In this document: positions 28,022-37,300 of the stretch, in pieces
How positions within the stretch are numbered: position 1 is the first letter of the stretch
Layout of the letters: each line of letters starts with the position of its first letter
Assembly (NCBI GenBank): GCA_963755695.1
Contig: CAVWLB010000008.1
Location: 434,001 to 498,000 of the forward strand
Source of the DNA: QHWT01 sp963755695
GTDB taxonomy: Bacteria > Acidobacteriota > Vicinamibacteria > Vicinamibacterales > 2-12-FULL-66-21
Length of the DNA: 64,000 nt
Direction of reading: 5' to 3'
Notes under the pieces: generated by a model
The model's database searches: none
What the model saw: the letters and a program-made list of their open reading frames with translations, nothing else
What the model was told of the DNA's origin: nothing
Translations under genes and position numbers: made by a program

Positions 28022-30289
28022 GTGCCTTTAACTCAGGGATTGAAGCTGGCTCAATATGAAGTGGTGGCGCCGCTCGGCGCCGGCGGCATGGGCGAGGTGT
28101 ATCGGGCCCACGATTCACACCTCAAACGTGACGTCGCGATCAAGATCATGGCAAAGCACGTGGCCTCCGACCCAGAGATGCGTGCCCGATTCGAATCGGA
28201 AGCGCGGGCGGTGGCGGCGCTCTCGCATCCCTCCATTCTGTCGATTTTCGAGCTGGCGATCGTCGACGGCGTGCCGTTTGCCGTCATGGAACTGCTCGAA
28301 GGGGAATCGCTGCGCGCACGGCTCGAGAACGGCCGGATGCCCTGGCGCGAGGCGGTGGAAATCGCCGCCTCGGTGGCCGAAGGACTCGCCGCGGCGCACG
28401 TCAAGGGCATCATCCATCGCGATCTGAAACCGGAGAACCTGTTTCTCACCAAGAGTGGCGGCGTGAAGATCCTGGACTTCGGCCTCGCGCTGCACAAGAT
28501 GCCGATGAAGATCGGCAGCGCCGATCCGACCTTCCTGCAGACGTCTCCGGGAGTGGTCCTGGGCACGTTCGGATACATGTCGCCGGAGCAGGTGCTCGGG
28601 CAGGCGGTGGACGGCCGCAGCGATGTCTTCGCGCTGGGCTGCGTTCTGTACGAGATGTTGACCGGCACACGTTTGTTCACCGGTGCCACGCCGCAGGAAT
28701 TGATTGCCAACGTGCTGAGTGACAGCCGGCCCGAGCTGGGCGTCATCGATCCGCTCGCGCCGTCGCAGCTCTCGACCATCGTCGTGCGCACGGTGGATCG
28801 GACTCCCGCGCGGCGCTTCGAATCGGCAAGCGACCTGGCGATGGCGCTCCGTGGCCTGCTCACCGGATCCGCCCGGAGCAACGTCGCACGAGGCATGTCG
28901 CGCTCGCGTGGCAAGTCGCTCGCGGTACTGCCGTTCACCAGCGCCGGCACCGATCAGCAGATCGAATACATCACCGACGGGATCAGCGAGAGCATCATCA
29001 ACAGCCTGTCGCAGCTCCCTGGATTGCGGGTCGTGCCGCGCAGCGTCTCGTTCCGCTACAAGGGGGCGCAGGTCGATCCGACGACTGCCGGCCTCGCGCT
29101 CAACGCTCGCACCATCCTGACCGGACGCGTGCTGCAGCAGGCGGACGAGCTGAACATCCAGGTCGAGCTCGTCGACACCACGACCGAGTCGCAACTGTGG
29201 GGAGAGCAGTTTCGGCAGAGCACGAGCGGATTGATGGCCGTGCAGGAAGCCATCGCCTGGCAGATCTCCGAGGCATTGCGACTGAAGTTGAGCGGGGCGC
29301 AGAAGAAGAAGCTCAAGAAACGAACGACCGTCGAACCCGAGGCGTACCAGGAGTACCTGCGCGGGCGCTACCACTGGAATTCATGGACGCCAGACGGTTT
29401 CCGGCGCGCGCTCGAGCATTTCGAGCGTGCGATCGGCCACGACCCGCTGTACGCCGAAGCGTGGGCAGGCCTGGGCGATACGTTCGGGGCGATGGCCTAC
29501 TACGGTCTCGCGAACCCCTCCGATGCCTACCCGCGAGCCCGGGCCGCCGCCCTCAAGGCGATCGGACTCAATCCGGACCTCGCCGATCCCCATGCCACGC
29601 TGGGGATTACCTACATGTTCCACGACTGGAACTGGAACGACGCCAGGGCGTCGTTCAAGAAAGCCATCGCGCTCAATCCGAAGCTCGCGCGGGCGCAGTT
29701 GTTTTGCGCGTTGTACTGCACTGCGGCTGGCGAACACGAGGAAGCGCTTCGACTGATGCGGACCGCGCGTGAGCTCGAGCCGCTCTCCCCGGTCATCAAC
29801 ATCGGGACCGCCTGGGCGCTCCATTTCGCCAACCGGTCGCAAGACGCCATCCGTGAGTCCCTGCGGGTCGAGGAGCTCTCGCCGGGCTTCGAAGAAGCGG
29901 GCAACTTGCGCATGATCTGCCTCGACATTCTGGGACGGCATGGCGAGGCGGCCGAAATCATGATGCGCCAGCGATGCTGGGGTCTGCCGCTGGACGGCAA
30001 AGCGCTGAAGCAAGCGTTTGACGAAGGCGGTGCCGCAGCGTACTGGCAGCGTAAGCTGGAACTGTTGAACGAGGTGGAGGAGCTCCCCTCGGCCGCTCGC
30101 AGTCTTCAGACATCGCTCTCGCTGCTGCGCCTCGGCCGATCCGACGAAGCAGCGACGATGCTCGAGCGAGCAGTCGAGAAGCGGACCGGGATGGGAGTGT
30201 TCCTGCACGTGGATCCCAGCTTCGCGGCGCTTCGCGAGCACCCGGTGTTTCTCGCATTGTTGAAGCGGATAGGAAAAGCTTCCGCCTGA
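28022..30289 (+). CDS. Ser/Thr protein kinase with TolB/FlgO-like and TPR regions
   Basis: A 755-residue protein starting at GTG 28022. The kinase domain (residues about 12-280) has the glycine loop LGAGGMGEVYRA, the VAIK lysine, HRDLKPEN and DFG, so it should be active. Residues 299-430 hold a domain (LAVLPFTSAGTDQQIEYITD, RTILTGRVLQQADELNIQVE) seen in FlgO/TolB-like and adenylate-cyclase-linked proteins. The rest is TPR repeats (YAEAWAGLGDTFGAMAYYG, NPDLADPHATLGITY). No membrane segment is evident, so it is predicted cytoplasmic. This layout is very common in Acidobacteriota; targets are unknown. Confidence 0.88.
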   Translation: MPLTQGLKLAQYEVVAPLGAGGMGEVYRAHDSHLKRDVAIKIMAKHVASDPEMRARFESEARAVAALSHPSILSIFELAIVDGVPFAVMELLEGESLRARLENGRMPWREAVEIAASVAEGLAAAHVKGIIHRDLKPENLFLTKSGGVKILDFGLALHKMPMKIGSADPTFLQTSPGVVLGTFGYMSPEQVLGQAVDGRSDVFALGCVLYEMLTGTRLFTGATPQELIANVLSDSRPELGVIDPLAPSQLSTIVVRTVDRTPARRFESASDLAMALRGLLTGSARSNVARGMSRSRGKSLAVLPFTSAGTDQQIEYITDGISESIINSLSQLPGLRVVPRSVSFRYKGAQVDPTTAGLALNARTILTGRVLQQADELNIQVELVDTTTESQLWGEQFRQSTSGLMAVQEAIAWQISEALRLKLSGAQKKKLKKRTTVEPEAYQEYLRGRYHWNSWTPDGFRRALEHFERAIGHDPLYAEAWAGLGDTFGAMAYYGLANPSDAYPRARAAALKAIGLNPDLADPHATLGITYMFHDWNWNDARASFKKAIALNPKLARAQLFCALYCTAAGEHEEALRLMRTARELEPLSPVINIGTAWALHFANRSQDAIRESLRVEELSPGFEEAGNLRMICLDILGRHGEAAEIMMRQRCWGLPLDGKALKQAFDEGGAAAYWQRKLELLNEVEELPSAARSLQTSLSLLRLGRSDEAATMLERAVEKRTGMGVFLHVDPSFAALREHPVFLALLKRIGKASA

Positions 30290-30290
30290 A

Positions 30291-30352
30291 TCGTAGCGCA
30301 GTCCTTTTGAGTTGCCTGGCGTCAAGCAGGCCCATGAGAGCCTGCGCTACGA
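30291..30352. terminator. Inverted repeat between convergent genes
   Basis: TCGTAGCGCAG (30291-30301) and CTGCGCTACGA (30342-30352) form a perfect 11-bp stem; the 40-nt loop has a smaller GCCTG/CAGGC stem. It lies between the convergent kinase and SYLF genes and can serve both strands. It may be a dispersed REP-like element. Confidence 0.6.
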
Positions 30353-30363
30353 AGACGGACTTC

Positions 30364-31077
30364 CTACTTGCCTTCCGACAGATTCTTCGGGGAACGCTGA
30401 TTGAGCAGATCGACCAACGGCTTGGCTGCCGCAGGAATCTCGGTACTCCCCTTCACGATTTCGCGCGCCGAAAGCTCCCGACCGTAGACCAGCCGGTTGG
30501 CTTCGTTGTCCTGGCGCAGCGTTGAGCCTTCCAGCGAGACCCCGGCGAACAGGCCGCGCGCGCGCGAGTAGGTCAGGATCTCGGCGTTCATGACGATATC
30601 GGTTGAAGCCCCGGCGGTCCTGCCCTTCGGCCCCGCCGCTGCCGACGCATCCGCTCCGAGCTTCACCTTGCTTCCCAGCACCGAGTTGGCGCCGCGGTCG
30701 TTGGTGACGAGCAGCACGAAGTCGGTTGCCTGTCCGCCCAGCTGGGGTCCGATGCTGCCGCCTTCGAGCGCGAACATGGCCGGCGCGCTCCACGGACCGG
30801 TATGCGTTTCGCCCGTCCGGCAGGAGATCGCTCCCCGTCCGTAGCTGCCGCCCACGCCCACAGCCACCTTTTTCACCGAGGGAAACACAATTACACACTC
30901 GGTCTTGTCCAGCAGTTCCTTTGGAATGTCATCCGGGATATCCAGAATCTCTTTCAAGACCGTCGCGCACGCGCGTAACCGATCTTCTTCCTTGCCTTGT
31001 GCCCCCACGATTGCGGCGGTCAGAGCCGCTAGTGCCGTCAGGGTTGCGATTCGTACCACCAAGGGTCTCCGTCTCAT
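30364..31077 (-). CDS. SYLF-domain (Ysc84-like) lipid-binding protein
   Basis: A 237-residue protein with an N-terminal signal peptide (ATLTALAALTAAIVGAQG). The SYLF domain carries IPKELLDKTECVIVFPSVKK, GGSYGRGAISCRTGE and GGQATDFVLLVTNDRGANSV, followed by TDIVMNAEILTYSRARGLFA. SYLF domains bind membrane lipids; bacterial members are exported and of unclear role. It is divergent from the SpoIIE phosphatase gene across 119 bp. Confidence 0.88.
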   Translation of the reverse strand: MRRRPLVVRIATLTALAALTAAIVGAQGKEEDRLRACATVLKEILDIPDDIPKELLDKTECVIVFPSVKKVAVGVGGSYGRGAISCRTGETHTGPWSAPAMFALEGGSIGPQLGGQATDFVLLVTNDRGANSVLGSKVKLGADASAAAGPKGRTAGASTDIVMNAEILTYSRARGLFAGVSLEGSTLRQDNEANRLVYGRELSAREIVKGSTEIPAAAKPLVDLLNQRSPKNLSEGK

Positions 31078-31196
31078 GCAATGCCACCTCGTTCTGACTG
31101 AGATCGGTCCTCACACGTCAGTTTAACCAGAACCTCGGCCGTCGAGCGACATTCGGCGCCACCGCCTCGAAACCTGCTAGAGTCACCTCTCGTCCG

Positions 31197-33134
31197 ATGT
31201 CTTTACGCACCCGTCTGGTTCTCGCGTTCGTGCTGCTGTCGGTCGTGCCGCTCAGCGCGGTCACGCTCTTCTCGTACCGCACGTCGGTCCGCGCGTTTCA
31301 GCGCGCGGTCGAGCGCGAGGCGGCACAGAGTGCGTCGGATATCGGGCACCGGATGGCGATGGTGACCGACGATCTCGGGCGCCGGATGGATCAACTGTTC
31401 GAGGCTTCCCAGGACGAGGAAGGTGCACCGCCTGCCACCTCCGAGGAAGTACGGGCGCGCCTGGCGCCAATGCTCGGTGACACGGCCGCGCTGGTGGAAC
31501 GGGTCGAGTTCGACCCGATGCCGCCGCCACCGCCCGCGTCAACGGCGGGCACGGCACGCGTTCCTCCGGCGCCACCTTCTGCGCCTGTACCTCCTACGCC
31601 GTCGTCCAAACAACCGATCGTCGTCGATGTCGGAGCAATCCTCGACCAGACGAGAAAGAGCATCGAAGCTACCGGCGTGATCCCTCCAGAGGCGCAAGCC
31701 GAGATGAAGAAGGAGATGGATAAAGCCATTCGCGATTCGATGCAGGCGACCATCGCGAAATCCGAAGCGGTGAAGGCGGCCGTTGCCGCGATGTCGGCAG
31801 CCGGTGTCCCGCCTGTCGTCGTGAAAATGGAGGGGCATGAGATCGCGGTCCCGGTGTGGCGGCACGGCCGCGAGCTCGGGCGTGCGCGCGCGCACCTCAA
31901 CATGGATCGCACGCTCGGCGCCATCCTGACGCTCGCGCGCTCCGATCAAGGCGAGATCCCGTTTGCCATCGACCGCCGCGGCGACCTGTATACGCCTGAC
32001 GCGAACCAACGCGAGACCCTCGAGTCGCTCGGCGTGAAGCAGAACGCCGGCAATGACCAGCCTCGGCGAGTCGGCGACTGGATGATCGTCACGAAGAAAG
32101 ATCAATCCGGGCTGACGTTCGGGATCGCGCGACCGCTCGGCGAATCGCTGCGCGAGATTCGACGCGCGTCGGTGCGGAACCTGTCGCTGGGTCTGCTGGT
32201 CGTCGGGCTGGCCCTCGTCGGCATCGTGCCGATCTCCCACCGCATGACCGAGCGGCTTCGCGCGCTGACCGGCGGCGTGCGACAACTCGCGGCCGGCGAC
32301 TTCCATGCGCGGGTGCCGGCGGGTGGCGCCGACGAGTTCGGCCAGCTCGCCCGGGCGTTCAATCAGATGGCGCAGGATCTCGAGAGGAACCAGGCCCTGG
32401 TCATCGAACAGGAACGCCTGCACCGTGAGCTCGAGCTCTCGCGGCGAATCCAGACCGAGATGCTGCCGAGGGCGTCGCTCAGATTCGGCGCATCGGAAAT
32501 CAAGGGCATCTCGATCCCGGCGCGCGAAGTGGGCGGCGACTTCTTCAATTATTTCGAGCTGCCGGACCATCGGCTCGGCTTGCTCGTGGGCGACGTCTCG
32601 GGCAAGGGTGTGAGCGCCGCCCTGCTGATGGCAAACGTGCAGGCCACGCTGCGCGCTCGGCTGCCCCTCCAGCCAGATCTTGCCGCGCTGGCGGATATGC
32701 TCGATCGCGAGCTCGACGACTCGACGCCCGGCGGCGTGTTCGTTACCCTGTTTCTGGGAATCCTCGAGGACAATCGCGAGCTGAGGTATGTGAACGCCGG
32801 ACATAACCCGCAGTACGTGCTGCGCGTCGACGGAAGCGTCGAGCGGATGTCCTCGATGGGACTTCCGATCGGCCTGTTCGGAGGCCATGGTTACAAGGAA
32901 AGTCGCGTCTCGCTCGCGCCTGGCGATCTGCTCTTCTTCTACACGGACGGTCTCGTCGAGGCGGAAAACGCCCGGGGGGACCAGTTCGGATCGGAGCGTG
33001 TGGAAGCCATCCTGACCGAAGAGCACGGGCACGGCATCGATGCGGTGCTCGAGCGGATCGAACGCGACGTCAACGCTTTCCGCGGCTCGGCGGAGCCGCT
33101 GGACGATGCGACGCTGATGGCGATGAGAGTGTGA
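31197..33134 (+). CDS. Membrane HAMP-SpoIIE/PP2C phosphatase (RsbU-like)
   Basis: A 645-residue protein: helix 1 at residues 7-26, a periplasmic sensor region with a Pro-rich insert (residues about 100-140), helix 2 near 325-345, a HAMP domain (RALTGGVRQLAAGDFHARVP), a coiled-coil linker and a SpoIIE-type PP2C domain with metal-binding Asp in EVGGDFFNYFE, GDVSGKGVSAALLMANVQAT and LFFYTDGLVEAENARG. The acidic residues expected for catalysis are present. Such proteins dephosphorylate anti-sigma antagonist proteins in partner-switching pathways; no partner is encoded nearby. The stop is 3 bp before heptamer array C. Confidence 0.88.
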   Translation: MSLRTRLVLAFVLLSVVPLSAVTLFSYRTSVRAFQRAVEREAAQSASDIGHRMAMVTDDLGRRMDQLFEASQDEEGAPPATSEEVRARLAPMLGDTAALVERVEFDPMPPPPPASTAGTARVPPAPPSAPVPPTPSSKQPIVVDVGAILDQTRKSIEATGVIPPEAQAEMKKEMDKAIRDSMQATIAKSEAVKAAVAAMSAAGVPPVVVKMEGHEIAVPVWRHGRELGRARAHLNMDRTLGAILTLARSDQGEIPFAIDRRGDLYTPDANQRETLESLGVKQNAGNDQPRRVGDWMIVTKKDQSGLTFGIARPLGESLREIRRASVRNLSLGLLVVGLALVGIVPISHRMTERLRALTGGVRQLAAGDFHARVPAGGADEFGQLARAFNQMAQDLERNQALVIEQERLHRELELSRRIQTEMLPRASLRFGASEIKGISIPAREVGGDFFNYFELPDHRLGLLVGDVSGKGVSAALLMANVQATLRARLPLQPDLAALADMLDRELDDSTPGGVFVTLFLGILEDNRELRYVNAGHNPQYVLRVDGSVERMSSMGLPIGLFGGHGYKESRVSLAPGDLLFFYTDGLVEAENARGDQFGSERVEAILTEEHGHGIDAVLERIERDVNAFRGSAEPLDDATLMAMRV

Positions 33135-33137
33135 AGG

Positions 33138-33214
33138 GGCTTCGGGCTTCAGGCTTCAGGCTTCAGGTGGCTCCGGACCTGGAGCCTGGAGCCTGGAGCC
33201 TGAAGTCTGAAGCC
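33138..33214. repeat. Heptamer-register array C, stop to stop
   Basis: Eleven consecutive 7-mers exactly fill 33138-33214: GGCTTCA-type units on the left, two diverged units, then TGGAGCC- and TGAAGCC-type units. The left and right ends are inversely complementary (15 of 16 bases), so the region can fold as a long hairpin. It spans from the stop of the phosphatase gene to the stop of the convergent reductase gene. Confidence 0.88.
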
Positions 33215-34144
33215 TTACCAGTTTCCCCCGTTCGCGTGCGGCTTCAGCACCGCATACAGCGTCGACATGATCGGCGTTGGTATTCCAACCTTCGTTCCGC
33301 GCCTCACCACCGATCCCTGCAGGGCCTCGACTTCGATCCGCTTGCCCAGTGAGAGATCGATCAGTAACGACGAGCGCATCGATCCCGGGATCCCTTCGAC
33401 GTAAGGTGCAATTCGATCGACCACATCAGGCGCGACGGCAATTCCTTCTGCCCGGGCGATCGTTTCTATTTCACGCGCCGCTTCGAGAAACCTTGCCCGC
33501 GTGAATGGGTCGGCCCAGACCGGACCGATCGGCAGCCGCGCCGCGCCGGTGAACCCTGCCAAGGTTGCCAGGAAAATGAACTTCTCCCAGATCGGAACGC
33601 GCGCGTCCGGCACGGCTTCCGCCTGGATGTCGGCATTCGCCATGACCGCCTGAATGCGCGAGACCCGGTCGCTCACCCTGGACACATCGCCGAACACCTC
33701 GCCAAACACGATCCGCCGGTGCGTGCCGGTCTGAACGATCACGCCAGGCGACTCCAGTGCCGTCGCAATGTAAGTGGTCCCGCCGAGCGTTCGCGCTTCG
33801 CCGGCGATCGCCGCCACCTCGGAAACGCTGTCGACCCCGTTTTGAAGCGTCAGCACCGAGGTGCTCGGACCGAGCAACGGTACGATGAGGGGAATCGCGG
33901 TTGGGTTGTCGTAGGCCTTCACCGAAAGCAGAACGACATCGACTGGGCCGACGCGCGCCGTGTCGTCGGCTACCTGAGCCTTAATCGCAAAGTCGCCGAG
34001 CGGGCTGCGAATCTGCAGTCCGTGTTCGCGCATCGCGGCCAGGTGGGCGCCTCGCGCGACAAACGTCACGTCGTTTCCCGCACGCGCGAGCCTGGCGCCG
34101 TAGTAACCGCCGACGGCGCCCGATCCAAGGATCGCAAATTTCAT
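33215..34144 (-). CDS. panE: 2-dehydropantoate 2-reductase
   Basis: A 309-residue NADPH-dependent reductase of pantothenate synthesis (ketopantoate to pantoate). The Rossmann loop GSGAVGGYYGARLARAG is at residues 8-24. LSVKAYD, LQNGVDS and GTTYI follow, and the C-terminal helical domain has PIWEKFIFLATLAGFTG with the catalytic lysine and SMRSSLLIDLSLGKRIEVEA. All family motifs are present. PanE-like paralogues of other function exist, so the symbol is probable. Confidence 0.85.
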   Translation of the reverse strand: MKFAILGSGAVGGYYGARLARAGNDVTFVARGAHLAAMREHGLQIRSPLGDFAIKAQVADDTARVGPVDVVLLSVKAYDNPTAIPLIVPLLGPSTSVLTLQNGVDSVSEVAAIAGEARTLGGTTYIATALESPGVIVQTGTHRRIVFGEVFGDVSRVSDRVSRIQAVMANADIQAEAVPDARVPIWEKFIFLATLAGFTGAARLPIGPVWADPFTRARFLEAAREIETIARAEGIAVAPDVVDRIAPYVEGIPGSMRSSLLIDLSLGKRIEVEALQGSVVRRGTKVGIPTPIMSTLYAVLKPHANGGNW

Positions 34145-34276
34145 TAGGAAATGACCCGGAACATTAACACGTGCGTGGCCGTCTCCACGGACATCGGCCC
34201 TCAGTCGACTAACTCGACCGTAACCGATTGTTGGAGCTCATCATGTCTGTTTCTCCGCGAGTACCCCAATTAAGTC

Positions 34277-34306
34277 TTGCGGAACGTAACGCGCGCCCGC
34301 CATAAT
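34277..34306 (+). promoter_or_regulatory. Sigma-70-like promoter for the mosaic secreted protein
   Basis: TTGCGG and CATAAT are separated by 18 bp, 76 bp upstream of the ATG at 34382. Both hexamers match the consensus at four or five positions. No gene lies in 34145-34381. Confidence 0.4.
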
Positions 34307-34381
34307 TCGCCTCTTCACCCTGCTATTGCAGTGACGTGCCGTCGGTCGGCACGTGTGATCGATGCCAGATTGAGGTGTGCG

Positions 34382-37300
34382 ATGTCTCCGCTTCTCTGCG
34401 CAGTCCGCGGCCTCGTTGCAAATGTACTCGCCCGGCGGGCGCTGCTCCTCGTCGTTCTGATCTTGTCGATGTGCGCGGTCATCGGCGCGCAGCAGTCGCC
34501 GCACGGCGGCGCAAACGTCAAACCGCAGCCCGGTCCCAACGTCAATGCCGCGGCCGGCATCGTCAATCCGAACGATCCTGCGGCGGTCGTGAAGAGCGAT
34601 TTGCTGCTGCAGCGCCAGAACGAAACCGTCGTCGCTTCATCGACTCGAAACAGCGATCACGTGCTCGCTGCCGCGAACGACTATCGCTTCGTCGACTTCC
34701 CCGACGATGCGTTCTTCGGCGAGGAGAGCGGGGTCGGAAACTTCTTCACCCGCCTGATCGCAAAGATCTTCAAGCGATCGGAATTCAAGGGAATCCCCGG
34801 TCGCGCGGCCGCGGCAGTAGGCGGGTGGACCGGCGTTTATCGAAGTTGCGATCGCGGCGCCACATGGCTTGGCAGCGCGGTTCCCGGAAGTCCGCTCGAC
34901 AATTCCCCCGCCTCGCTGCGATCTCCAATAAAGGCGTTGAGCAATTCGGCGCCGGTCGGCGCCCACGCGGAAACGACGGATCCGGTGATGGTCGCTGGTC
35001 CTGGCGGTCGCATCCATCTCGTCGTGCTCGGCTTCCTCCGCTTCGACGATGGCCGTGTGTCGAACAGCACGATGTATTACTCGAGCTACACCGACCGCAA
35101 CAACCTCGAAGGGGGCAGCTGCTTCAACTACGACTTCACCACCCAAATCGATTTCGGCGCCGCGTATAAGACCACTCAGTTCCCGTCGCCCTTCATCGAC
35201 AAGCCGTCGATTGCGATCGACAAGGACGGGACGATCTATGTCGCCTACACGGTGTTCACCGACGAGGATCACAGCAAGGTGGTGATCGCCCGCTCATCGA
35301 ACAACGGTGCGACCTGGCAGAAAACGATGCCGATCCTGAGCCTCGGCTTCCTGCGCAACCACGGCACCACCATCGCAATCGATCAATTGAATGGCGTGGT
35401 CTACGTCGCGTGGCGGCTGTTCTATCAGAACTGGCCGCTGATGGTGATCTCGAAGTCGATCGATCGCGGCCGGACCTTCTTCCCCGCGACGCCGGTGTCG
35501 GACTGGTGGCCGGCGAAGAGCTTCGATCAGATCATCGCGCAATTGAAAGCGGCGAAGCTCCAGCCGTTCGATCAGTTCACCAGTATTCCGGGCGACCCGG
35601 CCACAGCTCGCGCGCTCGCTTTTCCGAATGTCGCGTCGGTGGTCGTGAACGGCAAGACCAAGCTATTTGCGGTGTGGCAGGAACGGGCCGATATCAGCCC
35701 GTTCTCGCCGACGTTTGGCCGGCCGCTGGCGGGCGGCAGTCCGCGAATCATGCTGACGATGTCATCCGATGGCGGCTGGAGCTGGACGCCGCGCCGCGCG
35801 ATTGACGCGGGACCACGGCACTGAACCGGCGCTTCAGCCAGGGTCCGGCCCCGATGTCACCCGGCCGTCGGCACCGCAGCTGCAGCCGGTCTTGAGCGCC
35901 AGCGGCACCACCAACCCTCAGCTGCTTCTTTTCTATTACGAGGCGCGAGCCGAGCTGGAGGCGCCGTTCCAGACCAACTTCGTCAGCGGGATCGACCGGG
36001 AATTCGACGCCCGCGCCGCGCGCATTAATCCTGCCACCGGGACTCTCCTGTCGCCATCGACGCAGGTGTCCCAATACAACATCCAGGCTGAAAGCCACGA
36101 TCCGGTAGAGCCTGCGGCGACGGCGCCGAGCCACGGCAACCTCACCATGTACGGCGGCGGACGGCTCGCGTTCTTTGGCGACTATCCGACGATCGCGCCC
36201 AGCACGCCCTTCGAGTTCACCACCACCTGGCAATGGACGAGCGAGCCGAACTCCTCGCTCGCGATCTGGACCGACAACCGCGACGTGCGGTTTCCGGGAG
36301 GCACTACCAGTGGAGACTGGACCAAATACACTCCGGTGAAGGACCTGACGGGAAAGAGCCCGCTCGACTGCAACTTCGTCGCGATGCGCAACGCGAACCC
36401 GTACTTTGCGGAGGTCGCCGGCGTCGTGGCTGGCTCACCCCAGACCTTCAAGCGCCTGACGATTCAGCGCGCGTTCGTGACCTATGTCGCGAACCGGACG
36501 TCCGAGGACCGGTTCTTCCGTCTGACACTCGTGCCTCAGGCCGGCATCCTGGCGTCGTTCGATCAATTCGGATCGCAGCTCACCGATACCGTACAAATCT
36601 TCGCCAACTCCAGCCACACCCGATCGGTGTGGGTCCAGGCGAATCCGACGAAGCCTACGGGCACGGTCCGCCTCGTCGTCGAGGAGATTGACGCCGGCGG
36701 CCAGCTGGTGGCAGGCGGCTATCGCACGACGCTGAAGTTGAATCCCGATCCAAACAACGATGCGCTGACGCCAGTCCCACCGCAGGTCACCGTGCCGCCG
36801 AACACACCGACCAGCATCAACGTGACCGAGCTGCACAACCCGCAGGTGTCGGCACCGCAGGTGTCGGCGTTCAAGATCCCGACGCCGCAAGTCTCGGCGC
36901 CCCAGGTCTCGGCGCCGCAAGTCTCAGCTCCCCAGGTGTCAGCGCCGCAAGTCTCGGCGCCGCAGGTCTCGGCACCGCAAGTGTCCGCGCCGCAAGTGTC
37001 GGCGCCGCAGGTCAGCGCCGTCGCGCCGGGCGAAGAGCCCAACGGCACCGACGTCACCTACACGGTCACCAACGGCGGCAACACCGACAGCGCCTACAAC
37101 GCGTTTCTCAACGTCCCGAACGTCAATGCGCTCGTCAACAGCGGCAGCTACAACTTCCAACTGCTGATCGTCCGGCCGAGCCTCGCGCCTGGCTTCGTGC
37201 AGACGGCAAACGGATGCACGCCGGCCGCGGAAACGAAGGTGCAGGTCATCGCCAACCTGCAGGTGCCACAGGTCTCCGCACCGCAGATCTCTGCCATCCA

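Noticed and set aside
36719..37057. Minus-strand frame encoding many CGADT/CGAET pentapeptide repeats, resembling a Cys-rich repeat protein
   Set aside because: It is the antisense of the PQVSA-coding repeat in the mosaic protein gene; the periodicity comes from the 15-bp DNA unit.
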